Source: Bifidobacterium breve (GTDB taxonomy: Bacteria; Actinomycetota; Actinomycetes; Nanopelagicales; Nanopelagicaceae). Taken from it: a stretch of DNA of 44,856 bases. Both the position numbers and the translations under genes were made by a program. The stretch spans positions 1 through 44,856 of the forward strand of contig CAMCPZ010000007.1 of the NCBI GenBank assembly GCA_945876865.1, given 5' to 3'. The notes below the pieces were generated by a model. The model was given only the letters and a program-made list of their open reading frames with translations, did not search any database and was not told the origin of the DNA. Numbering within the stretch: the stretch's first letter is position 1; each line of letters starts with the position of its first letter. Shown here in pieces: positions 6,845 to 16,000 of the stretch.

Positions 6845-9070
6845 ATGGCAACCATGGCAACACTTTCAGATCGCCTAAAGGGCATCATCGGAGACCGGAC
6901 TGCCGATGCCTTGGCCGCGGTATTTGGGATGTCTACGGTTGAGGACCTGCTTCGACATTACCCAAGGCGCTATGTGGTGCGCGGTGAATTTTCGGATATT
7001 TCAAGCCTGATTGAAGGCGATGAAGTGACAGTGTTAGCAGAAATTGCAGCCGTAAAAACTCGGCGGGCAAATGGTCGAAATATTTTGGAAGTTAACGTCA
7101 CTGATGGTAGCGCAGTTATGTCACTTACCTTCTTCAACCAGCCTTGGCGTGAGAAGGAATTAAAGATTGGTAAGACCGGAATGTTTGCTGGCAAGGTCGG
7201 ATCATTTAATGGCAAGCGCCAACTTTCACATCCGGATTATCAATTAATTCCTGATGGCGATGATGTGGATTCTGCGCTCGCAGCTTTTGCCGGAAAATAT
7301 CTTCCGGTCTATCCAGCTGGCGGCAAGATGCCATCATGGAAAATCTCGCAATGTGTTGAATTAGTTCTGGATTCACTCGGTGAGGTTGAAGATTATTTAC
7401 CAGCAGATGTCATAAAAGAATTTGGATACCCGACGCTTAAAGGTGCCTTCACATCAATTCATAAACCGGAATCTCTAGAAGCCGCCGATTTAGCAAGATT
7501 ACGATTAACTTTTGATGAGGCGATCTTGCTTCAACTTTTACTTGCTGGTCGACGCGCAGAATTAAAAGCTCTTGATGCAACTCCGCGCAAAATTGCTACA
7601 AATGGCCTAGTTAGCACCTTTGAATCGAAGCTGCCCTTTAAATATACAAGTGGACAGATCGAAGTAAATCGTGAGATCGAAAGCGATATGCTGCAACCGC
7701 ATCCAATGCATCGCTTGTTACAAGGTGAAGTTGGTTCGGGTAAAACTGTTATCGCACTTCGAGCAATGCTCTCGGTCATCGAATCTGGAGGACAAGCTGC
7801 GCTTCTTGCTCCAACAGAGGTATTGGCTGCGCAACACTTTAAAACAATCTCAAATCTGCTCGGTGATTTAGCGCAGGCTGGAACGTTGCAGGGAAGTGGT
7901 GAAGGAACCCAACTTGCGCTCCTCACTGGATCTTTGAACGCTAATCAGAAACGTGAAGTGCTAGGAAGAATTGCAAACGGTGAAGCCGGAATTGTTATCG
8001 GAACGCATGCACTAATCAGTGAGGGAGTTGAGTTCCACGATTTAGCACTTGTAGTTGTTGATGAACAACATAGATTCGGAGTCGAGCAGCGCGATGCGCT
8101 GCGAATGAAGGCAACTAAGCCACCGCACTTATTAGTTATGACTGCAACTCCGATTCCAAGAACAGTCGCAATGACAATCTTCGGAGATTTGGATGTTTCT
8201 ACTTTGCGCCAATTGCCAAGTGGAAGAAGTCCGATTACGACTCATGTGATTCCGGTTTTGGAGAAGCCGCACTATTTAGATCGCGCATGGGAGCGTGTGA
8301 AGGAGGAAGTCGCGAAAGGGCATCAGGTTTATATCGTTGCGCCACGGATTTCAGAATCCAGTGAAGATTCACCTAAGGCAAAGATTTCAGCGGCAGATAT
8401 TGCGATGGCAAAGATGATGGGCGATGAAATTACTAGCGAAGAATTAGCTGGCACCGAGAAGATGACAAGCGTTGAGGAACTTGCTCCAAAATTAGCGACT
8501 AGCGCACTCAAAGGATTAAAGCTGGCACCGCTTCATGGGCGCCAAAGCGCAGAGTTAAAAGATGAAACCATGACTGCATTTTCGAAGGGTCAAATCGATG
8601 TTCTTGTTGCAACAACGGTAATTGAAGTTGGCGTAGACGTTCCTAATGCATCGATGATGGTGATTATGGATGCCGATAGATTTGGTGTTTCACAATTACA
8701 CCAGTTGCGTGGTCGCGTAGGTCGTGGAACAACTCCGGGTCTCTGCTTATTAGTTTCTGGCGCGGCTGAAGATTCACCTGCGATGGCAAGGTTAAGCGCT
8801 GTAGCTGGCACCCTTGATGGGTTCGAGCTTTCAAGAATTGATTTGGACCAACGCCGTGAAGGTGATGTATTGGGTCGGGCACAATCAGGAACAAAATCAC
8901 ACTTGAGATTGTTAAGGGTTTTGCGTGACGAAGCACTTATTGAAGAAGCGCGAAGAGTTGCAGTTGATTTAATTGCGAAGGATTCAAAGTTGGCGAGCCA
9001 TCCAGCTTTAGCCACTCAAGTAGCTATTTTGAAGGAAGAAGAACGTTCGGCTTTCTTAGATAAGGGCTAG
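6845..9070 (+). CDS. recG: ATP-dependent DNA helicase RecG
   Basis: This branch-migrating helicase remodels stalled forks and Holliday junctions. The N-terminal OB-fold wedge domain spans about residues 50-150. The helicase core has Walker A GEVGSGKT near residue 297, the DEQH box near 405 followed by RFGVEQR, and motif VI QLRGRVGRG around 625. The C-terminal QRREGDVLGRAQSG is also typical. The length of 741 aa is normal. Two ATGs occur at 6845 and 6854; the first is preferred because of the six-base spacing to a -10-like box. It lies upstream of rsmD and coaD, as in many actinobacteria. Confidence 0.96.
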   Translation: MATMATLSDRLKGIIGDRTADALAAVFGMSTVEDLLRHYPRRYVVRGEFSDISSLIEGDEVTVLAEIAAVKTRRANGRNILEVNVTDGSAVMSLTFFNQPWREKELKIGKTGMFAGKVGSFNGKRQLSHPDYQLIPDGDDVDSALAAFAGKYLPVYPAGGKMPSWKISQCVELVLDSLGEVEDYLPADVIKEFGYPTLKGAFTSIHKPESLEAADLARLRLTFDEAILLQLLLAGRRAELKALDATPRKIATNGLVSTFESKLPFKYTSGQIEVNREIESDMLQPHPMHRLLQGEVGSGKTVIALRAMLSVIESGGQAALLAPTEVLAAQHFKTISNLLGDLAQAGTLQGSGEGTQLALLTGSLNANQKREVLGRIANGEAGIVIGTHALISEGVEFHDLALVVVDEQHRFGVEQRDALRMKATKPPHLLVMTATPIPRTVAMTIFGDLDVSTLRQLPSGRSPITTHVIPVLEKPHYLDRAWERVKEEVAKGHQVYIVAPRISESSEDSPKAKISAADIAMAKMMGDEITSEELAGTEKMTSVEELAPKLATSALKGLKLAPLHGRQSAELKDETMTAFSKGQIDVLVATTVIEVGVDVPNASMMVIMDADRFGVSQLHQLRGRVGRGTTPGLCLLVSGAAEDSPAMARLSAVAGTLDGFELSRIDLDQRREGDVLGRAQSGTKSHLRLLRVLRDEALIEEARRVAVDLIAKDSKLASHPALATQVAILKEEERSAFLDKG

Positions 9071-9075
9071 CAGGT

Positions 9076-9081
9076 TACGGT
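9076..9081 (+). promoter_or_regulatory. -10 box of a predicted leaderless promoter for rsmD-coaD
   Basis: TACGGT ends six bases before the rsmD ATG at 9088, with a pyrimidine-rich spacer and no ribosome site. It lies just after the recG stop. Confidence 0.6.
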
Positions 9082-9087
9082 TCTCCA

Positions 9088-9663
9088 ATGAGAATCATTG
9101 CCGGAAGCAGTAAAGGCAAGAGCCTTTTTTCGCCCACGGGTAAAACACGTCCGACCTCAGATCGGGCTCGCGAAGGTCTGTTCTCTTCTCTCGAATCCGA
9201 ATTCGGTTCGATGTCGGAGTTGAATTTTCTTGATCTATTCTCTGGATCTGGCGCTGTGGGCGTTGAGGCGCTTTCGCGAGGTGCAGCAAGCGTTTACTCA
9301 ATTGAAGATCATGCCCCTACAGCCGCAATCGCAGCAAAGAATTTTGGTTTAGTAAAAAGTGAGTCAGGTAAATTCACTGTTATAACTTCAACAGCTGAAC
9401 GATTTGTAGCCACACCACATCAGACATCGTTCGACATTATTTTTATGGATCCACCTTATGAAGTAGAAAATAGTGTTATCGAGAAATTACTATCTGAGAT
9501 TCATTCAAATAATTTGCTAAAGCGCAACGGAATTATCGCAATCGAACGTGAGACCAAGAAGGCGCAATTCGCTTGGCCTGCGCCATTTATCGAGGAGAAA
9601 GTCCGCTCATATGGACAGGGAAGTATCTTCTACGGCGGATACTCTGCTAGCGTTTTGCCGTGA
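9088..9663 (+). CDS. rsmD: 16S rRNA (guanine966-N2)-methyltransferase
   Basis: This SAM-dependent enzyme methylates G966 of 16S rRNA during 30S assembly. The 191-aa protein has the RsmD N-terminus MRIIAGSSKGK, the substrate-side motif TRPTSDRAREGLFS, the SAM-binding LDLFSGSGAVGVEALSRGA and the catalytic DPPY near residue 121. Its stop overlaps the GTG start of coaD by four bases, so the two are translationally coupled, as is common across bacteria. Confidence 0.94.
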   Translation: MRIIAGSSKGKSLFSPTGKTRPTSDRAREGLFSSLESEFGSMSELNFLDLFSGSGAVGVEALSRGAASVYSIEDHAPTAAIAAKNFGLVKSESGKFTVITSTAERFVATPHQTSFDIIFMDPPYEVENSVIEKLLSEIHSNNLLKRNGIIAIERETKKAQFAWPAPFIEEKVRSYGQGSIFYGGYSASVLP

Positions 9664-10139
9664 AACGCGTCGTCTGCCCCGGATCTTTCGATCCCATAAC
9701 CTTTGGACATCTCGATATTGTCGAGCGCGCCAGTTCAATTTTTGATGAAGTGGTAATTGCAGTGATGGTTAACAAGACCAAGCAGACGCTCTTTACCGTC
9801 GAAGAACGAATTGAAATGACGAAGGAAGTTACAAGTAAATTTCCGAATGTTAAAGTCGATTCATGGTCTGGCCTCTTGGTCGATTACTGCAAGACGAATG
9901 ATATTTCGATAATCGTTAAGGGCTTGCGTGCGGTGACTGACTTTGATTATGAGCTACAGATGTCCCAAATTAATTTGCAATTACAAGGCGTCGAAACCCT
10001 ATTTCTTTCAACCGCGCCAGCGCATTCGTTTCTTTCATCTTCACTCGTCAAAGAAATTGCTAGCCACGGTGGCGACGTTTCTAGTTATATCCCGGCAACA
10101 CTTTTAAAGCGGTTGAAAGATCGCTTGGCTGGAAAGTAA
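9660..10139 (+). CDS. coaD: Pantetheine-phosphate adenylyltransferase
   Basis: It catalyses the penultimate step of coenzyme A synthesis, transferring AMP to 4'-phosphopantetheine. CPGSFDPITFGHLDIVERA carries the nucleotidyltransferase TxGH motif; the C-terminal FLSSSLVKEIA segment is the usual ISSTxVR equivalent. The length (159 aa) is standard. The start is GTG, overlapping the rsmD stop (GTGA). A ribosome site AAAGGAG spans the end of this gene and serves the next one. Confidence 0.96.
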   Translation: MKRVVCPGSFDPITFGHLDIVERASSIFDEVVIAVMVNKTKQTLFTVEERIEMTKEVTSKFPNVKVDSWSGLLVDYCKTNDISIIVKGLRAVTDFDYELQMSQINLQLQGVETLFLSTAPAHSFLSSSLVKEIASHGGDVSSYIPATLLKRLKDRLAGK

Positions 10140-10150
10140 AGGAGAGATAA

Positions 10151-10630
10151 ATGGAAGTTATCGAGCGCATAGAAACTGCAATAGCCATGGTTGAAGAGGC
10201 TAGAGGCGTTCCACTTTCAGCAAGCTGCGTGTTGCATCGCGGCGAAATCCTAGAATTATTAGATAGTGCCCGCGCTGCCTTTCCAGCAGATTTAGCGAAC
10301 GCTCAAGAGATTTTGCGCCAACAAGATAACGTAATTGAAGATGCTCGGGTTCAGGCTGATCAAATCATCGCCCATGCTCGTGAAGAAGTTGAATCAATGA
10401 TTTCGCAGACTGAAATTGTTGCAGCTGCCAAGAAAGAGGCGCGAAGAATTTTGGATGAAGTTGCCGAAGAGGCTGCTAGCCAGCAGAATGAAATCGATGC
10501 CTATGTGGATTCTAGACTTGCAACTCTTGAAGTAATCCTTCACAAGACTATGGAAGTTGTAAATCGTGGTCGCGACCAACTAGCTGGTGTCGATGCTAAA
10601 TCTGCACTCTCAGAATTGGGCGATAAGTAA
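10151..10630 (+). CDS. sepIVA: SepIVA-like DivIVA-domain coiled-coil septation protein
   Basis: This 159-aa protein is rich in heptad-like Ala/Glu/Gln segments from about residue 55 to 140, predicting a long coiled coil. It begins with a short segment (IERIETAIAMVEEARGVPLS) seen in actinobacterial DivIVA-like proteins. Its place between coaD and the DUF177-rpmF-rnc group matches Mycobacterium tuberculosis Rv2927c, known as SepIVA, a septum-associated protein needed for division. The family assignment rests on position plus composition. Automated pipelines may call it an ATP synthase b-like or generic DivIVA protein. AAAGGAG precedes the ATG. Confidence 0.75.
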   Translation: MEVIERIETAIAMVEEARGVPLSASCVLHRGEILELLDSARAAFPADLANAQEILRQQDNVIEDARVQADQIIAHAREEVESMISQTEIVAAAKKEARRILDEVAEEAASQQNEIDAYVDSRLATLEVILHKTMEVVNRGRDQLAGVDAKSALSELGDK

Positions 10631-10637
10631 TTCTTAG

Positions 10638-11246
10638 ATGAGTAAAAATCCCTTCCTCTTTAATACCCATGATTTACCGCGCCGTCCGGGAGAGATGCGG
10701 GAATATGAATTAACTTTTGATGAGCACGAAGCCCTTGGTTTTGAAGTTCTCGCCATCGCAGCTGACGAACCAATCGATATTGATTTGCGGATTGAATCTG
10801 TCGCTGAAGGAATACTCGCAACAGCCACAGTTCGAACCGAAGCAAGTGGTGAATGTGGGCGCTGCCTTGATGCGGTTTATTACGATGTAAATGAGAGCTT
10901 CCAAGAACTTTATGAGTATGTAGAAGATCCGCGCCAGGCCCGCAAAAAGAATAAGCCAGGTAAGAAGCGAGTAAATAAAGCTGAAGAAGAAGATTTGGAT
11001 GAAGATTTAGTTCGCCAGATGGATGGTGAGTTAATTGATTTAGATGGACCAATTCGTGATGCAATTATTTTGAATCTTCCAATCAACCCACTCTGCGAAC
11101 CAGATTGTCCGGGCCTCTGCCCAGATTGCGGAATGAAATGGATTGAACTACCCGAGGAGCATGAACACGCCCCGGCAGATATCCGTTGGGCGGGCTTGGA
11201 AAATTGGTCAGGTGGCAAGAGCGAGCCAGGTCCCACCGAGAAATAA
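10638..11246 (+). CDS. DUF177 / YceD-family protein
   Basis: This 202-aa protein belongs to the YceD family, almost universally encoded just before rpmF and linked to 23S rRNA or large-subunit biogenesis. The middle has the GECGRCLDAVYYDVNESFQELY signature in part, then an acidic linker (about residues 95-135) rich in Lys and Asp/Glu. The C-terminal Cys set CEPDCPGLCPDCG is a likely zinc site. It starts seven bases after sepIVA. Its exact biochemical activity is not known. Confidence 0.9.
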   Translation: MSKNPFLFNTHDLPRRPGEMREYELTFDEHEALGFEVLAIAADEPIDIDLRIESVAEGILATATVRTEASGECGRCLDAVYYDVNESFQELYEYVEDPRQARKKNKPGKKRVNKAEEEDLDEDLVRQMDGELIDLDGPIRDAIILNLPINPLCEPDCPGLCPDCGMKWIELPEEHEHAPADIRWAGLENWSGGKSEPGPTEK

Positions 11247-11255
11247 CCCTCGTTT

Positions 11256-11283
11256 TTGAATATCTGCGGGTTTGGGGGATACT
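11256..11283 (+). promoter_or_regulatory. Predicted internal promoter for rpmF
   Basis: TTGAAT (11256-11261) and GATACT (11278-11283) are separated by 16 bases in the 96-base gap before rpmF. The inferred leader of about 50 bases contains AAAAGGGG just before the GTG start. Confidence 0.4.
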
Positions 11284-11342
11284 TACGCCCTTAGCAATTC
11301 ATCGATTAGATATGAATTTATTAGTAAAAAGGGGTGCCCAAA

Positions 11343-11516
11343 GTGCCAGTACCAAAGCGAAAGATGTCTCGCTCACGCACTCGTCATCGTCGTAGCGCTT
11401 GGAAGACTACGCCTGCTGCAATTGCGAATTGCTCACAATGTCAACAACCAAAATTGCAACACACTGCTTGCCCAACCTGCGGTACTTATAACTCACGTCA
11501 AGTTGTAGAGGTTTAA
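11343..11516 (+). CDS. rpmF: Ribosomal protein bL32
   Basis: This 57-aa large-subunit protein has the bL32 start PVPKRKMSRSRTRHRRSAW and a Cys4 zinc ribbon: C-x-x-C in ANCSQCQQ and again in HTACPTCGTY. The GTG at 11343 is chosen because it gives the conserved N-terminus and is preceded by AAAAGGGG. An in-frame GTG at 11334 would add three residues. The stop TAA is also the first three bases of a -10-like TAATCT upstream of rnc. Confidence 0.95.
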   Translation: MPVPKRKMSRSRTRHRRSAWKTTPAAIANCSQCQQPKLQHTACPTCGTYNSRQVVEV

Positions 11517-11519
11517 TCT
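11514..11519 (+). promoter_or_regulatory. -10-like TAATCT overlapping the rpmF stop, upstream of rnc
   Basis: TAATCT lies 10 bases before the TTG used as the rnc start. The spacing is longer than in the leaderless group, so the transcript would have a four-to-five base leader or the start codon choice is different from that given here. Confidence 0.35.
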
Positions 11520-11529
11520 GTACGATCGT

Positions 11530-12198
11530 TTGCTCGCATCACTTGGAACAACGCTTTCAATTGAATTGCTTGAACTTGCTTTTACGCACGGATCTTATTC
11601 ACGCGAATTCGGCGGAGTGCCAACAAACGAACGACTCGAACATTTAGGCGATAGTGTCCTTGAATTAATTATCACCGGAGAGCTTTATAAAAAATTTCCG
11701 GATGTAGATGAATCTAGACTTTCCAAGATGCGAGCCGGGTTAGTAAACAATCCAGCGCTAGTCCCAATCGCAAAAGAGTTAGAACTTGGCCAGTATCTGC
11801 GAATCGGCAAAGGCGAAGAAATTACGGGCGGCCGGGAGAAGAATTCAATTCTCGCAAATGCCTTCGAAGCCCTGGTCGGAGCGATTTACTTAGAAAAGGG
11901 TTACGAAGTTACTGAAGCGATTATTCTTAAATGGTTTAAGCCAGCAATTGAATCTTCAAATGCTCTCGATCTTGGAATGGATGCAAAGACCGCGCTGCAA
12001 GAACTTGTTGCTGTTATGAACTTGAATCCACCAGAGTATGAGTTAACAGAATTCGGTCCGGATCACGATAAGAGTTTTAAAGCTGTCGTAGTTGTCTCAA
12101 ATGAAAAATTTGAAGTTGGCGAGGGTAAGTCAAAACGCGAAGCTGAACAGGCCGCCGCTAAGTTTGCTTACGACAAGTTAAGTGCCCGAACTTCCTGA
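11530..12198 (+). CDS. rnc: Ribonuclease III
   Basis: This endonuclease cleaves double-stranded RNA, including rRNA precursors. The N-terminal RNase III domain has the signature NERLEHLGDSVLELI and the second acidic cluster FEALVGAIYLE, which provide the Mg-binding residues. A C-terminal dsRNA-binding domain spans about residues 155-222 (KTALQELV to REAEQAAAKFAYDKL). Length is normal at 222 aa. The start is TTG at 11530: no ATG or GTG lies between the rpmF stop and the conserved region. It overlaps mutM by 17 bases. Confidence 0.95.
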   Translation: MLASLGTTLSIELLELAFTHGSYSREFGGVPTNERLEHLGDSVLELIITGELYKKFPDVDESRLSKMRAGLVNNPALVPIAKELELGQYLRIGKGEEITGGREKNSILANAFEALVGAIYLEKGYEVTEAIILKWFKPAIESSNALDLGMDAKTALQELVAVMNLNPPEYELTEFGPDHDKSFKAVVVVSNEKFEVGEGKSKREAEQAAAKFAYDKLSARTS

Positions 12199-13024
12199 AG
12201 TTGAAACGGTTAGGCGTGGTTTAGCCGAACACGTAGTTGGAAATAAGTTCAAAGAGATAACAGTTCTACACCGACGTGCAACCTCACCAAAATCTATTGC
12301 AGCCTTAGCTTCACTCAAGGGCGCCCGGGTCACAGAAGTTGCCCGACGTGGAAAGTTTCTCTGGTTTAAGTTGGATCGACCGGAAGTATTGGTTGGCCAC
12401 TTAGGAATGAGCGGACAGTTTTTGATTCAGCCAAGAAGCGCTCCAGATGAGCGCCATTTGCGAGTAAAGATCAGCCTTGGAAAGCTGGATTTAAGGTTTA
12501 TCGATCAACGGACCTTCGGTTGGCTGGGTGTTGATGAAACCCGAGATGGATTGCCAACTTATGTTAAAGATATTGCTGCAGATCCATTCGATTCCCAATT
12601 TAATTTGGATGAAACCATCGAAAGATTTAAAAAGAAGAAGACTGAAATCAAACGCGCATTGTTAGATCAGGGCGTCATGAGCGGTGTCGGAAATATCTAT
12701 GCAGATGAAGCGCTCTGGCGTAGCAAAATTCATCCAGAATCCAGAACTGAGACGATGAAGGTGTCGCGCATCAAAGAGCTAATTGAAAATGCATCATCAG
12801 TAATGTCTGAGGCGCTATCAGTTGGCGGCACATCTTTTGATGACCTGTATATAAATGTAAATGGCGAAAGTGGGTATTTCGAACGCTCCCTTGCGGTTTA
12901 TGGCCAGGAAGGCGAGGGCTGTCCACGTTGTGGGCGGGAAATCAGAAGAATCAAATTTGCCAATAGATCTTCCCATTTTTGCCCAAAATGTCAGCCCACA
13001 CCGCGTGCTAGCAGAAATCGGTAA
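12182..13024 (+). CDS. mutM: Formamidopyrimidine-DNA glycosylase (Fpg/MutM)
   Basis: It excises oxidised purines such as 8-oxoguanine and nicks the abasic site. The mature N-terminus PELPEVETVRRGL carries the catalytic Pro2 and Glu3; GKFLWFKL contains the conserved lysine region. Helix-two-turn-helix residues QGVMSGVGNIYADEALW are intact. The C-terminal zinc finger is CPRCGREI...HFCPKC. The GTG start lies inside the end of rnc in a different frame. Length (280 aa) is typical. The rnc-mutM-smc order is the actinobacterial one, although the acylphosphatase gene sometimes found before smc is missing. Confidence 0.96.
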   Translation: MPELPEVETVRRGLAEHVVGNKFKEITVLHRRATSPKSIAALASLKGARVTEVARRGKFLWFKLDRPEVLVGHLGMSGQFLIQPRSAPDERHLRVKISLGKLDLRFIDQRTFGWLGVDETRDGLPTYVKDIAADPFDSQFNLDETIERFKKKKTEIKRALLDQGVMSGVGNIYADEALWRSKIHPESRTETMKVSRIKELIENASSVMSEALSVGGTSFDDLYINVNGESGYFERSLAVYGQEGEGCPRCGREIRRIKFANRSSHFCPKCQPTPRASRNR

Positions 13025-13036
13025 GCCCTTTTCCGA

Positions 13037-13042
13037 TAGGTT
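13037..13042 (+). promoter_or_regulatory. -10 box of a predicted leaderless promoter for smc
   Basis: TAGGTT ends six bases before the smc GTG at 13049; the spacer GCGCCT is identical to that of the DUF3093 gene. There is no ribosome site. Confidence 0.65.
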
Positions 13043-13048
13043 GCGCCT

Positions 13049-16000
13049 GTGTATTTGAAAAGCATGACCCTTAAAGGATTTAAGTCCTTTGCCTCCTCGA
13101 CCTCGCTCAATTTCGAGCCCGGCATTACCTGCGTCGTGGGTCCTAATGGTTCAGGCAAATCCAATGTGGTCGATGCGCTCTCTTGGGTTATGGGCGAGCA
13201 AGGGGCTAAGTCCCTTCGCGGCGGAAAAATGGAAGATGTTATTTTCGCTGGAACTTCAGGCCGCGCTCCACTTGGTCGCGCAGAAGTTTCGGTAACAATC
13301 GATAATTCCGATGGTGTTCTACCGATTGATTTCACAGAAGTAACTATTTCTAGAATTCTCTTTAGAAATGGTGCAAGTGAATATCAACTAAATGGCGAAA
13401 CAACAAGACTTTTAGATATTCAAGAACTGTTAAGCGATTCTGGAATTGGTCGCGAAATGCATGTGATTGTTGGACAAGGTCAGTTGGATGCAATCCTGCT
13501 CGCAAATCCAGAAGAGCGACGTGCCTTTATTGAAGAAGCTGCTGGAGTTTTAAAGCACAGAAAACGCAAAGAGAAGGCGCTCCGTAAATTAGATTCTATG
13601 ACCGCCAACTTAGCGCGAATTCAAGATTTAACTGTGGAGCTGCGTCGCCAATTGAAGCCGCTTGGTAAACAGGCAGAAGTAGCGCGCAAAGCCTCAACAA
13701 TTCAATCCGATGTTCGCGATTCAAAGTTACGTTTGCTTGCCGATGATTTGCTGCAGCTTCGCTCAACAGTTGATTCGGAAGTCGCAGATGAATCAGCGCT
13801 GCGGGCACGTAAAGATGAAGTAGAAGCGGCGCTAAACACCGCGCGAAATCGCGAAGAACAAATTGATGCAACAGCTCTCATTGAGAATCCACTTCTAGTT
13901 AAGGCCCAAGAAAATTATTACCAACTGACTGCGCAACGCGAGAAGTTCCGTGGAATTCAAAATTTGGCCTCCGAGCGGGCAAGATTTTTATCTGAAGAAG
14001 CTGATGAAGCTCGCGCAAGTGGTCGCGATCCTGAAAGTATGGATTTAGAAGCTCAAGTGCTGCGTAGTGAAGAGAGTTCACTTCGTAACGAAGTTAGCGG
14101 ATCAAATCAAAAACTATCAACGCTTTCAAGTGAGCTAAAAACTTTGGAAGCAAATCTAACCGCAGAAGAAAATAGTGTTTCAGCAGCGCTCCGTGCAATT
14201 GCAGATCAGAGAGAGGGCACGGCTCGTCAAGAGGGTCATATCAATGGATTAAAATCTCGCATCGATGCTACTAATGCTGAGATAACTCGATTAACCAAAG
14301 CACGTGATGAAGCATCACAGCGACTGCAAAATTTCCGGGAAGAATTCGCTCTACTTGAAACCCAGATAGCCTCTGTTGATTCAAATGAGCCTGGCCTAGA
14401 TTCCGAGTTCGAAATTGCAAAGTCAGAATTAGCAACAGCGCAGACTGAATTAGATTTACTTGTTACAAGCCAGAGCGAAGCGCAACGAGTTCGCTCTGGC
14501 TTGGAAGGTCGCTTACGTGCACTTCAAGAGAGCCTGGTTCATAGAGATGGATCCGGAATAGTTTTATCTAGTGGAACTCGCACTCGTGGTCGCCTCTCCT
14601 CTTTAATTAATATTTCTCCGGGATGGGAAGTTGCGGTGGCAGCCGCGCTAGGGCCTCTTGCAGATTCGGTTGTTGTTTCTGATGTTTCATCTGCAGTGTC
14701 AGCGCTAACAATGCTTAAGCGCGAATCTGGTGGTCAATCTGAATTATTAGTTGTCGATGGTGATTCTGGTTTCACGCCTTCTAATCGCTCAATTCCAAAT
14801 GGGTTTACCTCACTGGCAAGCCTGGTCTCATCAAGTGAAGTTTCGAGCGCGATTTCATCGCTGCTCTCTGGATTTGTTGCCGTAGAAGATTTAGCCGAAG
14901 CTGAGAGCGCTTTGCGAGCTGATCCTTCAGTGATTGCTATTACAAGAGAAGGTGACGTGCTCAGCAGTATTCGAGTTCGCGGTGGTTCTAGTGCGCAGAG
15001 TTCGGCAATTGAGATCTCAGCACTTATTGAGAAGACCGAGAAAGAGCTTCAAGAAGTTACTAATAATTGTGACCGCATTAAGTTTGAATTGGTTAGAGCT
15101 ACAGAGACTCTTGCCTCGCGCAAGAATATCTTTGATCTGGCGCTGGCAAAGTTAAATGAATCTGATGCCAAGATTTCGGGCCTTGCAGAGCAGATGGCTG
15201 TAGCTGGTCAAAATGTAAAGAATGCGCAGAGCGAAGTCGAGCGAATCTTGGTCTCACTAACAGAGGCGAATTCACAACGTGAATCTGATGAAGCAGATTT
15301 GAATGCGGCAATCTCTCAATTTGAATCACACCAGGCCCCAGCAAATCCAGACTTAACTCACCTAGAAGATTTACGTTCCAAAGTTTCTGCTGCTAGATCC
15401 GCTGAAGTTGAAGCGCGATTAAATTTAAGAACATTGGAAGAGCGCGTTACTGCTCTGGCTGCTAGAGCGGATGCATTGGAAGCTGCCGCTCAGAACGAAC
15501 GAGATTCTGCAACTCGCGCAGTGAGTCGTAGAGAGCAACGTGGTTTGGCAGCGCTCACTGCCCAAGGTGTCGCTGATGCTTCATATGAAGCGCTAATTCA
15601 AATCGAATCTTCAATCGCTAAGGCTTCAACTGAACGCGAAAGATTAGAAATCTCTCGCTCTGAACGCGAGAGTGAAATTCTTGCTTTGCGTGTCCGTAGT
15701 CGTGAATTAACATCAGAACTAGATGTCCTAACTTCTAGCGTCCACCGAGATGAAATAGCCCGAGCCGAACAACGACTTCGGATCGAAACACTTGAGCAGA
15801 AAGCTATTGAAGAACTTGGTGTGGATGTAACAACTCTGGTAAATGAATATGGTCCGGCAAATGATGTTCCAACTTTCGTTGAAGATGAAGAAGGAAACTT
15901 TGTTCCAGGAGATTTGATTCCTTATCGCCGCGATCAACAAGAGAAGCGCCTTGCGCAAGCTGAGCGCTCACTTGCGCTGCTTGGAAAAATTAACCCATTG

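Noticed and set aside
11186-11508. Overlapping plus-strand ORFs around rpmF in other frames
   Set aside because: They overlap bL32 and DUF177 coding sequence, show no family resemblance and lack initiation signals.
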